Source: Corydoras sp. C115 (taxonomy: Eukaryota > Chordata > Actinopteri > Siluriformes > Callichthyidae). From it: DNA of 64,000 nt. This document shows positions 20,238-31,383 of this stretch, piece by piece. Position numbers and translations under genes: made by a program. The stretch is taken from positions 4,654,001 through 4,718,000 of the forward strand of contig JAFMOC010000003.1 in assembly GCA_019802505.1 (NCBI GenBank), given 5' to 3'. Below the pieces are notes generated by a model. That model did not search any database. It was not told the DNA's origin and saw nothing but the letters and a program-made list of their open reading frames with translations. Position 1 is the first letter of the stretch. The number at the start of each line of letters is the position of its first letter.

Positions 20238-21439
20238 AGTTACATTTATATAAAAAACTCTTGACTTTCCTGAAATCAAACCCAGGACTAAGGGGACAGT
20301 GTTACCACTGCTCACCAATATTTTCATAAAAGGCAGTTCTATACATCATTGCTCATTGTGGCCACATAGTTCTATTTTGGTCTGTTCACATTGCATGTTT
20401 CTGAGAATCAAGTTTTGCATCATAGCTCTTGGTAAAGATTATGTTTGGTCTGTTTTCTTGGTCTGATGAATGTCATTGACCTCTGCAGTCCTTCTAAACT
20501 GCTATTTATTTTTGACATTTAACATTTGTCACATTTTTTGGACTTTATTCTTAACAATAGTTCATTATATTAAAGCTGTAATAACAATAGCTGTCTTTGT
20601 TTTTTATTTATTAAACAAAGCAAGGTCACAATGCATTGGTCCATTTTTTTAAAAATTTTTTTAATTCATCATTTCAAATCCCTAATATTTCAGATAAAAT
20701 CTATTGTGTGGTTGATGCTGTAAAATACATCATATTTTAAAAATAGCTTTAATTTTTCTTAAGTGGTCAAATAACAATTAAAGACTGAGGAGCTCACTGA
20801 ATCACAGCCCTTGCTGATGTTCTTTTCCTTTATACATTTTGAACAATCTGTGTCTTCTGTATATAATACATTAAATGTTTCATCATTTATGCGATATATA
20901 CAAATAGGGTTTTTGTTGTTAAGATTAATTTATTATGACTTAGTGCTCCACAAAGACTCCATAAAGATGCAACCATATGGATAATGATGAAAGCATATCA
21001 AAGATTTAGAAAAATGAAAAAGATGTGCAAAGTTCCCTTTCTTAAAAGGTCTGATTATAAAAAAATATATAGCAATCTTGTCGCTTTGTTTTTGTATTGA
21101 AAAAAGGTATGTAAGAGCAAAAAAATAATGCAAAACAAATTAACAATATCTACCAAAATCTATTTATTTGACCATTTTATACTTTAACCATTTCCCAGTC
21201 CTTTGTGAAGAAATGAAACACTTTTATAAGATACTGTAACCAACAAAAGTTATGGACTAGTTTAAGCTGTATACCCTTGTAAAAATTTTATTTCATTACA
21301 CGTGGCAAAGACTTTCAGTTTTAGTGTGACTCAGCATTAGAAAGTAGAAATGAAGGAACATTGAATGATAATCCATGCTGTACTAGAGGCCAGTATGTCA
21401 AGAACTACCAATAGAAAAAAAGAAGAATCCTAACTAAAT

Positions 21440-21640
21440 AAGAACTGACAATAAACTACCACCTTGTTTGTGATGGTCCTAAACAATACAGAACAGAGAA
21501 CCAACAGGGGACCGACTAACAACAACAACAACAAAAAAAGAAAACACATGGACTACAGTCTGTAATTGTAAAACTGTAAAACAAAGTCCAACTATATGGT
21601 AAGTGGAGAATATAGATAATGGAGCAAAAATATACATGTA

Positions 21641-21648
<8 letters not shown>
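21440..21648. repeat. MITE-like repeat copy with (TA)n
   Basis: Motifs GAGAACCAACAGGG and ACATGGACTACAGTCTG are shared with copies at 1715-2003 and 59485-59990. The copy is partial and runs into a (TA)n tract. Confidence 0.5.

Positions 21649-21714
<66 letters not shown>
21649..21714. repeat. (TA)n microsatellite
   Basis: About 66 bases of TA repeat, followed by (AC)n at 21732-21746. Confidence 0.95.
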
Positions 21715-21718
<4 letters not shown>

Positions 21719-21981
21719 CATACTGTATATATACACACACACACACATACATCCAACACAATCTCCAACACAGATCTGATCTACCCAATGGTCAGCTTTC
21801 AACAGCACAAAAATTGTAAAAACTAGGTCATTAGATTTTGTTGTTCACTAAAGACATACGGGTTTGAGAAAAAGATTCAAAAGATAGATGAGTTTGAACT
21901 GTTTTCGCATCCTGTCCGATTTTTAAACAATAAATTACTTTTAACTGTCTACTCTTGGTGATAGCTGTGTATTTGTGAAGA

Positions 21982-22022
<41 letters not shown>

Positions 22023-22040
22023 TATTATTATTATTATTAT
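21982..22040. repeat. (AAT)n(ATT)n palindrome
   Basis: A second AAT run that turns into ATT, 1.8 kb from the first and with the same design. Confidence 0.95.
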
Positions 22041-22199
22041 GGTTATTAATCTTTATTCGTAATAGATGACAAATTCATGTCTTTATAGTGTATTTAACCA
22101 GCCAATTTACCATGGAGTCATGAGAAAAAAAGCCAACTGATGCAGTTTATGTTTATGTGTGTGTTATAAGAACCTTTTTGTCTGCTTGCCGTTTCCCTC

Positions 22200-22670
22200 A
22201 CTGCTTTATAATACAATTCATGGTTTCTAAAATATGAACCCATGCAGATTTGTCACATTGTGTTCTCTCAGAAGACATTACATGCATGAGACTTTGGCCT
22301 TTTCTGTTTGTCCTAATTTGTCCTTTTTGTGTTAATGAGCTTCTTGATGTGACTGTGCTGTTTCCATGTTTCCCTCCTTTCCATGGTACAATGAGTATGT
22401 GTAATTAATGTAATTATCTCAATATGTTCCTTATTAACATTATATCGCATTTAGTCAAGCAACAATGCTAATCACAAATCATCCGACAATATGAATATAA
22501 AACACTGACGTGAAAGCTGCTGACTTGAATACTAATGAGTTATTAAATTTGATTCTTAAAGATTGAGATCAATGACAGTGATCCTTGCGGGTGTTTATGC
22601 GCATAATTGATTAATTGCTGATGCAGCTGTTTCCGCACACAACACTTTTTATTTATTTGTTAGTCAGGTG
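22200..22670. promoter_or_regulatory. Candidate distal enhancer
   Basis: About 470 bases of repeat-free sequence with dense developmental-factor motifs: TAATTAATGTAATTA, AATTGATTAATTGC, TGATGCAGCTG (E box), ACAATGCTAATCAC and CTAATTTGTCC. It lies in the desert between prdm12 and avp. The texture is that of a conserved non-coding element. No alignment was available, so the claim rests on motif density alone. Confidence 0.35.
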
Positions 22671-22942
22671 CTTGGAGGAGAGGGAATGTCCACTCTAAGG
22701 ACAGGGTTTAGTGGCTGTAGGGTTAAAAACTTTACCCAAGTAACCAACAGCGGACTTTTAGCAGCCTTCAGATTTGATCTTACATCCTTTAAAACACATA
22801 CTGTAACATTTCATAATGGGTCTTCTTTGAGTTTGAGTTTTTTTTAAATATACTTACATAGAATATACTTATATCACTTGGGACATATGATTGTCTCAGA
22901 CTTGGATAAAAAAAAAAAAAAAAAAAAACATACATATACATA

Positions 22943-23768
22943 CAGTGGAGGAGATAAGTATTTGATCCCCTACTGACTTTAAAAGTTTTAATACAAAAAA
23001 ATTAATGAAACGTCTCATAATTTTGTGCCAGCTTTATTTTAACAGTGCCACATAGAATATCAAAAGAAAAACGGAGAAAATTACATGAAATGAGAAAAAA
23101 TAATTTGCATTTCATTGAGGGAAATAATTATTTGATCCCCTAGTAAAACCATGACTAATGTTGGCTCCCACAGACCACTGACACACCCTAATCACAGCGA
23201 AGTCGTTACCTGGTACCTGGATGAGAGACATATGTCCCAAATTGTCACCTGTATAAAAGGCCACCTGCCAACAGTCTCAGAGTGACACTCCAACATCTCC
23301 ACCATGGGCAAGACTAAAGAGCAGTCTACTGTAAAGATGTCAGGGACAAAATTGTTGACGTACACAAGGCTGGAATGGGCTACAAAGTCAAAAGTAAGAA
23401 GCTGGATGAGAAGGTGACAACTGCTGGTGCAATTATTCGGAAGTGGAAGAAATACAACATTACTGTCAATCGACCCAGGCCTGGAGCTCCATGCAAGATA
23501 TCACCTCGTGGAGTTTCATTGATCATGAGAAAGGCTAAGAATCAGCCAAGAACTACACGGGAGGAGCTGAAGGCAGCTGGGACCACAGTCTCCAAAAAAA
23601 ACATTGGTAATACACTGAGATGTAATGGTTGAAAATCCTGCAGTGCACGCAAGGTTCCTTTGCTCAAGAAGGCTCGCATCCTGGCGCGCCTAAAGTTTGC
23701 CAATGAGCATATGAGCACCGAGAGAGACTGGGAGAAGGTGCTGTGGTCAGATGAGACCAAAATTGACC
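22943..23768 (+). mobile_element. Truncated Tc1-like transposon
   Basis: The left end follows a TA and begins CAGTGGAGGAGATAAGTA. An outer and an inner copy of TATTTGATCCCCTA (22960 and about 23130) show the IR/DR layout of fish Tc1 elements. A transposase start at 23304 (MGKTKEQST) is followed by a paired-type DNA-binding region (KKYNITVNRPRPGAP, then TREELKAAG) broken by a frameshift and a stop at 23630. The copy ends just after the first catalytic Asp motif WSDETK. The C-terminal half and the right inverted repeat are missing, so it is dead. Confidence 0.85.
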
Positions 23769-23769
23769 A

Positions 23770-25500
23770 AAACTAAGCATTTTTAGAACTTACATTTGAA
23801 CTACATGCCTCGAAATTCTAAACTATAGACATGGAAACATTAAAGATTTGTTTTAAAAACAAATATTTATCTGCAAGGAATCTGAGTCCAAAAGTTTCTG
23901 ATGTACCACTTTGGACTCTTTATATTTGCTTATGGGTAATTTTTAGGTTTAATTTGTTTAATGCACTGGACATGTTTTAAATCATAATTTAACAGTCGTT
24001 TTTATCCAGTACAGAATACTTTTCCAGAGCTTTCCAGAGTTTTAAAAGTAAAATAAAGCTCTGGAATTCACAGACTTTTCTGTAACAGAAGGTGATTTAC
24101 TTCATCATCTTTCAGTCCTGAAACTCTATTCTTCTGTGACCTTCAGGTCTGCAATGTGATGATGCTGTACAGATGGAATGAGATCACGCTCTAATTTTAG
24201 CATAGTATTCTTTACAATCTTGGTATGAGAGCATATTTCAAGAATTTCGGCCTAAATTTTCCAATATATTGCAAATAGCTTAAACAAACACTCATCTACC
24301 TGTCAGACCTGATCATTAAGAGAATACAGTCAGCGTTCAAATGAAGATTTAGCTTCTTTTTTGATATTGTGCATCACAACACCTGCACTGTACAAAAATG
24401 GAGACTGAGTGATTGAGTGAGTCTAACAGGTTTTCAGGTTTACAAGTAAAAACAAATAAACTGTAGTCCATTGAAAAAGAAAAAGATTATAATTAAAGGT
24501 ATGGCTATTATGGAATTTCACAAGTTTTTTTTGTGTGACTATAGAGTTTTTCTTCAACATTTGTGCCCCCTGGACAAACTCCATCTTAGTTTATTTTAAC
24601 ATTTTGAAACCTCTGTTTATATTAAGGCAACATTACTAAATATGTACTAATTTGAAAAACAATAAAAACAAACATTACGAAATATTTTCAGTATGATAAA
24701 TTCAGCAAAAAATGAGGATGTCATTTTTAAATACACAATACAGTATTGGAAGAGGACTCCCATCACACTTACAGAAGCTTTTTATGACATCCTATTCTGT
24801 TTTGTAGCAACATTTTTTCTCACGACTTATATGTGGTCAGACACTTACGATGGTCAAAAGGCTCTGGATTCAAAAATTGCTTGAATAAGTTAAGGTGTAG
24901 CCTGTCAAGTTCTTCCATTTAAAATTCATTCACCCACTCCAAAATATATGATCACAGATTTGTGTCAACAGATCAGATGGAAAAGGTAATTTTTCATTCT
25001 AGTCTCTGTCCTTTAATATGGTTCATAAAGAACTCCTAAAGATCAGTGGTCAATCTCAGTCCATTACAAATCTCTTTAAGATGAAAACTAGGAATCTCTC
25101 AAACATAGTTGGCTGTCCTTTCGATATACCCTCTCAAAAACAGCCTATAGAATATTTATAATAATTTGATGTGCAATGTAAAAACATCATATTAAACCTT
25201 TTTGAATGAGAATTTGTTTAGTTGATTTTTAAAAGACTTCGTTGCTTTGTTTTAGAGTAATTAAGTTCTGTTTTAATCACACCACACCTTTCTCATGCCA
25301 GAATCTTTAAAAATTACTTGGATTTCTGAATCATTTTTTTCCATCATGACATTTGGTATGACCAATCAACAAAAGAATTACTTACAATTTCTCAATTTGT
25401 TCATAGAAACAGTGTCAGAAACGCTCACGTGTCCATTTTTAAACATGAATCATCTATTGTCAGCACCTAGGGGCCACTTCAAGAAGACAAGGTGATGCGG
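23770..25500. other. Intergenic upstream of avp
   Basis: AT-rich sequence between the truncated Tc1 copy and the avp promoter. No gene or repeat is recognised. It would contain any proximal avp enhancers, but I see no diagnostic site. Confidence 0.5.
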
Positions 25501-25514
25501 GAGGGGAAGTATCC

Positions 25515-25547
25515 ATTGGCAACAGTGATTGGCTTTCTGTATAAATA
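25515..25547 (+). promoter_or_regulatory. avp: avp core promoter
   Basis: Two inverted CCAAT motifs (ATTGG at 25515 and 25528) precede a clear TATAAATA box at 25540-25547. Transcription should begin near 25570, leaving a short 5' leader before the ATG at 25593. Confidence 0.7.
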
Positions 25548-25592
25548 CAGAAGATTTTCTAAAGACAGTAAAGTACAGGAACGAACCTGAGG

Positions 25593-26525
25593 ATGGCAAC
25601 TTGTGTGCTTTCGCTGCTCTGTGCCCTCGGGTTCCTTGCACTTTCTTCTGCATGTTACATCCAGAACTGCCCCAGGGGTGGAAAACGCTCCTTCCCTGAT
25701 AACATCCAAAGACAGGTAAGATGCTTTTGTTAGATTTAGCCAGAATTATACAAGTGCTTTTTCCATAAAACCTAAAACTAGATCTTCATTTTTTGCCAAA
25801 ACCACCACTGTTGTATTTTGTAACTCTGTACAAGGAACTACATATAAATTAAATCTTAATATTTAACATCAAACAGGTAATTATTGTATGCAGCATTAAA
25901 GAGTCTTCTTAACCAAATTAACCTTTAACCAGTTGTACTATCTTTGTAATGCATTATGCATATTCTTAAAAAAGGCTTTCCACACATGCATCATATCTTT
26001 ATGAAATAAGAGTTAACCTGCAACATCTTTATCTTTAGTGTATGTCTTGCGGTCCTGGAGATAAGGGCCGCTGCTTTGGCCCCAGCATCTGCTGTGGAGA
26101 GGGACTGGGCTGCCTGATCGGCTCTCCGGCGACGCAGCGCTGCATGGAGGAAGAATACCTGGCTTCACCATGTGAGACGGGAGGAAAACCATGTGGCCCT
26201 GAGGACGGACGCTGTGCCACTTCTGGTGTGTGTTGTGACTCAGGTAAGCATTTACACTCTCCCCTTCTGCAAATCTGACACTTTTTAATTTAGTTAAACT
26301 TAAGTTCACAACTAATTTTCATAATTATTTTTAGATTGCATCCTAGAACCTGTTATATAAAGTCCACATCACCTTCAATTGCCTTCAGTTGATGTTTAAT
26401 TGTATTTCTGAATTATGTTGTATTGTAAACATTTAAATAAAAGTAATCTAAAAGACCAATAATAAACATTTTATCAGTGCCAGTACATAAGTGAATTTAC
26501 ATTTTTTTTTTACATGTATTGAAAT

Positions 26526-26563
<38 letters not shown>

Positions 26564-26949
26564 ATATGATATACACTAAAATATTATGATACTACACAAA
26601 ATCAGTTATGTTATTTTTTATATTATTTATTGTTATCCTGCAATTCAATTTAAATACAATGTTATTTCAGTTACATTACTGTTTTTATGGGGACTTTTCG
26701 ACTTTATAGAACAAATAATATGGTCTATTAGTCTAGAAGTTAAGGTTTATGTCAAGCTGTGTCATTCTCTTAGTGCATACGAAATAATAAAGAGATGTGT
26801 TTGTGTGTATAGAGGGTTGCATGCTGGATCCAGAGTGTACAGAGGGAAGTGAATACGACATGGCTGAAAGGAAGAACTTGATGGGAGCATCACAGGGAGA
26901 GTTGCTGCTACATTTTCTTCACCCAGTCAGACCACGCACCCAGTACTGA
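25593..26949 (+). CDS. avp: Vasotocin-neurophysin precursor
   Basis: The precursor of vasotocin, the osmoregulatory and social-behaviour hormone made in hypothalamic neurosecretory cells and released from the pituitary. Exons are 25593-25715, 26039-26243 and 26813-26949, all with GT-AG introns, giving 154 residues. Residues 1-20 are a signal peptide. Residues 21-29 are CYIQNCPRG, with Ile3, Gln4 and Arg8 marking vasotocin rather than isotocin, followed by the GKR amidation and cleavage site. Neurophysin follows with 14 Cys, twelve in exon 2 and two in exon 3. The C-terminal segment keeps the Leu-rich GELLLHFLHP that corresponds to copeptin and, as usual in fish, shows no dibasic cleavage site before it. 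The three-exon layout is that of the family. The gene is tail-to-tail with ythdc2. No defect is seen. Confidence 0.97.
26528..26561. repeat. (TA)n microsatellite in avp intron 2
   Basis: About 34 bases of TA repeat inside the second avp intron, a possible length polymorphism. Confidence 0.9.
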
Positions 26950-27139
26950 ACTCATGGATCTACCAGCAGACCTGCTACATTACATAGTTTCATTACATCA
27001 CACATAGTTTACTTACAGCAGAAAACAATAAGGGTCTATTATAAAGTATTAACTCAAAGCTGCAATATATGGTATAGTACAGCGTTAAAAAATGCTTTTC
27101 TGGAGATATGCACTGTACAACTAGAGTGTAAATATAGAT

Positions 27140-27145
27140 AATAAA
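27140..27145 (+). terminator. avp: Poly(A) signal of avp
   Basis: AATAAA lies 191 bases after the avp stop codon and is followed within 40 bases by a GT-rich stretch. Confidence 0.7.
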
Positions 27146-27159
27146 GTTCCTTTGCACTG

Positions 27160-28702
27160 TCGATTGTCTTATTATTCAGTAAAACAAAAAAAGTATTGGA
27201 TAATTGGAAAAGATTGAAGACTTTATTACAACACTTACAGAACCCCCAAAAGCAGAACATGGGAACTTTTTAAGTTCAACATTAGGTAACCAAGTGAAAA
27301 AAAAAAACAAGATTAGAAATGAGGAAATAAATTCATTCATAAAACAGAACAATGTAGTTCACTTAGCACCTATGTGAGCCTAATAAATAAACAGGCTTTA
27401 TTATATGAATGAATAATTAGGATAGCTTTACTGGACGCAGTCCCATAAACATTATATTTTAAATCATTTTCCCTGACGTAGTAGTGGTGCTATTTTGAAA
27501 ACCTCAGCAATATTTTATTTTGTAACATAAGCAATATCTTTTGAAAGCCTAATGTTGTGGAAAGACATCCAGTGGGTTAACATTAATACATTATATTTTA
27601 TATAAAATCACTTATTTTTTGACCGATCAGTTACCTTTTAATAAATAATCCTAATGTGAATAGTGAACCGACACGCAGAGGCTTAAAGCTCATTATGGTA
27701 ATATCTTACAGTGAAGTTCAATGATGTACAAGTTTAAATGCAATTTATGCTACTGTATTAGTAACTCCGTAAATTTGCACTCTTTAAATTATTCAACAAT
27801 CTAAACCAAACAGAATGACCAATTTTATATAAACAGAGCAAGCAGGGTTTACTTTTAATAACACCAACAGAGCTATTGTAATAGTCTGTGCATGCCATCA
27901 TAGACAGCAAGGGAACATTTGCACAGCAAGTAAAAACTGCTTTTATAATGTGAACTAAAAAGAACAACAACAATGATATTCATACAAAACATGCAAAATG
28001 TATAACATGAGATAACATGTTTCCCTTTAGACTAATTTCAACCACTGGCTTGATTTGGATCAATAACAAGACGCTGGAAAATGAAACGATCATAAACTGA
28101 TACAAATAAAAGCACTGCTTCAGTGCAACTTCATTTGGCTTGTTGATAAGGTATGTGAGGTCACAGTATGTTGTAGGTCATGCCAACTGCAATTTTAAAA
28201 CTGGAACAATAAACACAAGACACACACACAAAATGGTAAGATTAGGTGGGGTACTATAACTGATTAAGTCACATGTACTAAAACTTGTCATACTTCTTGC
28301 TACTGGGCTTACAATTGATCAGTCTATAATTTTACATCTACAAAAGAATTTCCATCAAAAAAGGCAATAGATTGTACAGAGTGTAGATACAATGTTTAAA
28401 AAGTATATTATACCAGCGAAACACAAACCAACACACAATCAGATAACATTACTGTAGTAAAAAGACAATCTACAAATAAAACAGTTTCTGATCTGTTTCT
28501 CTCTTATTATTAGAGAACAAATTAAAGGGGATTAACTAAGCACGCAGAGCTAGACTACATATAGTGAATCTATATGGCAAATGGAACTTAATGTTGGACT
28601 AATGGAAACAAGTGCACAAGAATGTGTGCTTAATCAACTGCATTGTGAGTTTATTACTAATGTTATTAATGATGTTTCTTAAAACAGGGTCTGTGATGTA
28701 CC
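27160..28702. other. avp/ythdc2 3' intergenic and ythdc2 3' UTR
   Basis: Between the avp poly(A) region and the ythdc2 stop codon (minus strand) the sequence is AT-rich with only short random open frames. The part next to 28702 must include the ythdc2 3' UTR. I see no further gene or well-defined repeat. Confidence 0.6.
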
Positions 28703-31344
28703 TTACGCTAGTGTTTTGCCAGAAATGTGATCCCAAAGCTGCAACAGCTGAGCTCCAGCTTGAGGTTCCAACTCCTACAGACCACACATAAAATTTAGTC
28801 TTCTTAATGTAAAGGTTTGATAACAGAACACATCAACTACAAAAAATAAAAACATGCACATCTAGAGATCACTGAATTTATCAATTTTGAAAAACCATAA
28901 AAGAGATATCATAAAAATCAGATTTTAACATTTATTCTTTACAATAATTAACATTTACGAAAACAAGAATGTTGTTTATAAAGATATCAGGCTTAAATAT
29001 GTTTGATAATACAATAAGATTAAAAACTCATCAGTAAATAAATATTTTATGCTTAGAACAGGTCACATGTCTTGTTTGTTCATATTGCATCAAATGAACC
29101 TGCTAATGTTGCAAATATTTATGCACTTTCAAATTAGCCTAGATGAGAGGAGTGGTGGTGACTTGTAAATAAGTGAAGCAACATCTGTTTGATACTAAAA
29201 CCTGAAGCTTATTTAACACCCACCCTGAAAAGAATGTAGCTTCTATTGGACTCATATTTTCATTGACATTTCACCATTTCTATGTGACTCTGTTCTATTG
29301 CATTATGACCCTGACATGGACAATATTGTTGCTTGCAACTAGATCTAGATGAAAAGGTCTTAACACTTTTTTAGCCTGATGACAACTCTTTTTCTGAGGT
29401 CTTCAGAAATCTTCATTGTATATGCCATGACACACCTTCACCCACTCACATATGATAGTCATGCAACTGAGTAAAAACTCTTTACGTCATATACATCAAA
29501 TTATCATACATATCATACACCACAGATCATACAGATCTAAAATAATAATTGCATAATTTCAATAAATAAATTACCAGGTCTAAAAAAACGTGTAATTTCT
29601 TTTTATTTAGTTCTCTTTTTTTATCACTCACTCTCTTGTATGCATGTTAAAAGTGTACTTAGCTTAGAACATGCAATGTAATTATATAAACTGAAGCAGT
29701 CCAAGAAAACATAAATGACCAATATTTACATTACTAGATACTTCTGTTGTCATTTTCTCTATTAATAGCCACTTGACCCAGCTTTGCCCTGAATCATGCC
29801 GACACGATAGCAAAGACACACTGACATGCCCTAAATCAAGCTGTACAGTACGAGGTTGACAGCACACTAAAGGTAAATAATATAAAGCCCCTCCAACTTA
29901 TTAATATGTTTTATTATATGCACTTAAAGTTTATCATATCAGTTTCAGAGGTTTCATTGTTTTTGTTTAGAGTGGATTTCAGGCTTCAGAGAACAAACCC
30001 AACAAGCCTAGTGGTTCACTATTTTTTAGTTTGCTATGGTCTTGGTAACAATTCAATACAAGTGCTGTGGCCTTGCACATTTACAAGCGTCATTTCTAGC
30101 AGCTCAATACTGGTCTTTACCAGATTTCTTCTCACTGAGGCTGTTTTGCTTTAAGAATTAAAATACAAGGACATGGGGGAAAAGTACAGTCCATCACAAG
30201 TAATTTTCATTTATTTATCATTTCAAATAAGAACAAAAAAGACCAACCAACTATTGGAAGTTTTTTTTTCTCAGATTATAAAGCGACATTCAAAGACCAG
30301 TCATTGACCTGCAGAACAATACCTGTACTGTACTATGTTATTACAGAGACCTGGCTTTAAGATCAATTAGTGATCATGAGACACAGTAACAGAGGAGACA
30401 TTTAGACATAAGACATTTCATACATTTTTTATTTTATGTTTAATGTAATTTGTTTAGATGTTTTTTGTGACTTTATAAAAGTTTAGATTAATGGACAGAG
30501 AAATTAAATTAAATAATCTAAAATGTTATATATTATGATATAAATGAATTTACCTTAAAAAGGATAGTGAAACTTGAAAAATGTAAGTACTATTTTGTTA
30601 ATACTTTTTTAAATATGTTTTTATCAGTACATATTCAAATTATGACATTAAGACTTTAACATTGTTTAAGAAAGTTACTGAATATTAAATGTAATTAAGA
30701 CCCACCTGTCCATCTCGGCTAATTTGCACTCTCTTGTTTTCATTCCAGGGGTTAAGAAGTTGGTGGGTAAATTGAAAAGAGAGACTCTCCTTATGAATCC
30801 ACTCCACATTAAAGACCCCACCAAGCCCAGCAGAACCCCAATCCTCACAACGTTCCAACCCTATTTTCGACGTCATCCGTGCATAGCCCTGAGTATACAA
30901 GACAAAAATATAGATGTCTAATGTATACAATATATTTAGTTTCTAGAAAATAAATAGCAAATTTGCAATTAATTAAAATTTTATTTAATTAACCTAATTT
31001 TATTTTTAGAATATCAAATTTACAAAATAATGCTTGCAATAAAAAAAAAAGTCATCAAAACTGAGTATTAAAGGAGCATACATTACAGAAATAATTAAAA
31101 CATATACATATATACACATATACATATTATATATAATATATATTTATTTACATTTGGTCATTTAGCAGACGCTTTTATCCAAAGCGACTTACAAGGTGAA
31201 CACAGGGTTAATCACAACATCCCTGGAGCAATGAGGGTTAAGGGCCTTGCTCAAGGACCCACATTGGTAACTTCAGTGAATCTGGGATTTGAACCGCCAA
31301 CCTTCAGATTGATAACCCAACACCCTAACCACTGAGCTACCACT

Positions 31345-31383
<39 letters not shown>

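Noticed and set aside
24693..24884. 63-codon frame upstream of avp
   Set aside because: Hydrophobic and AT-driven, no homolog recognised, no promoter or splice signals.
26013..26309. Minus-strand frame opposite avp exon 2
   Set aside because: Shadow of the conserved neurophysin exon.
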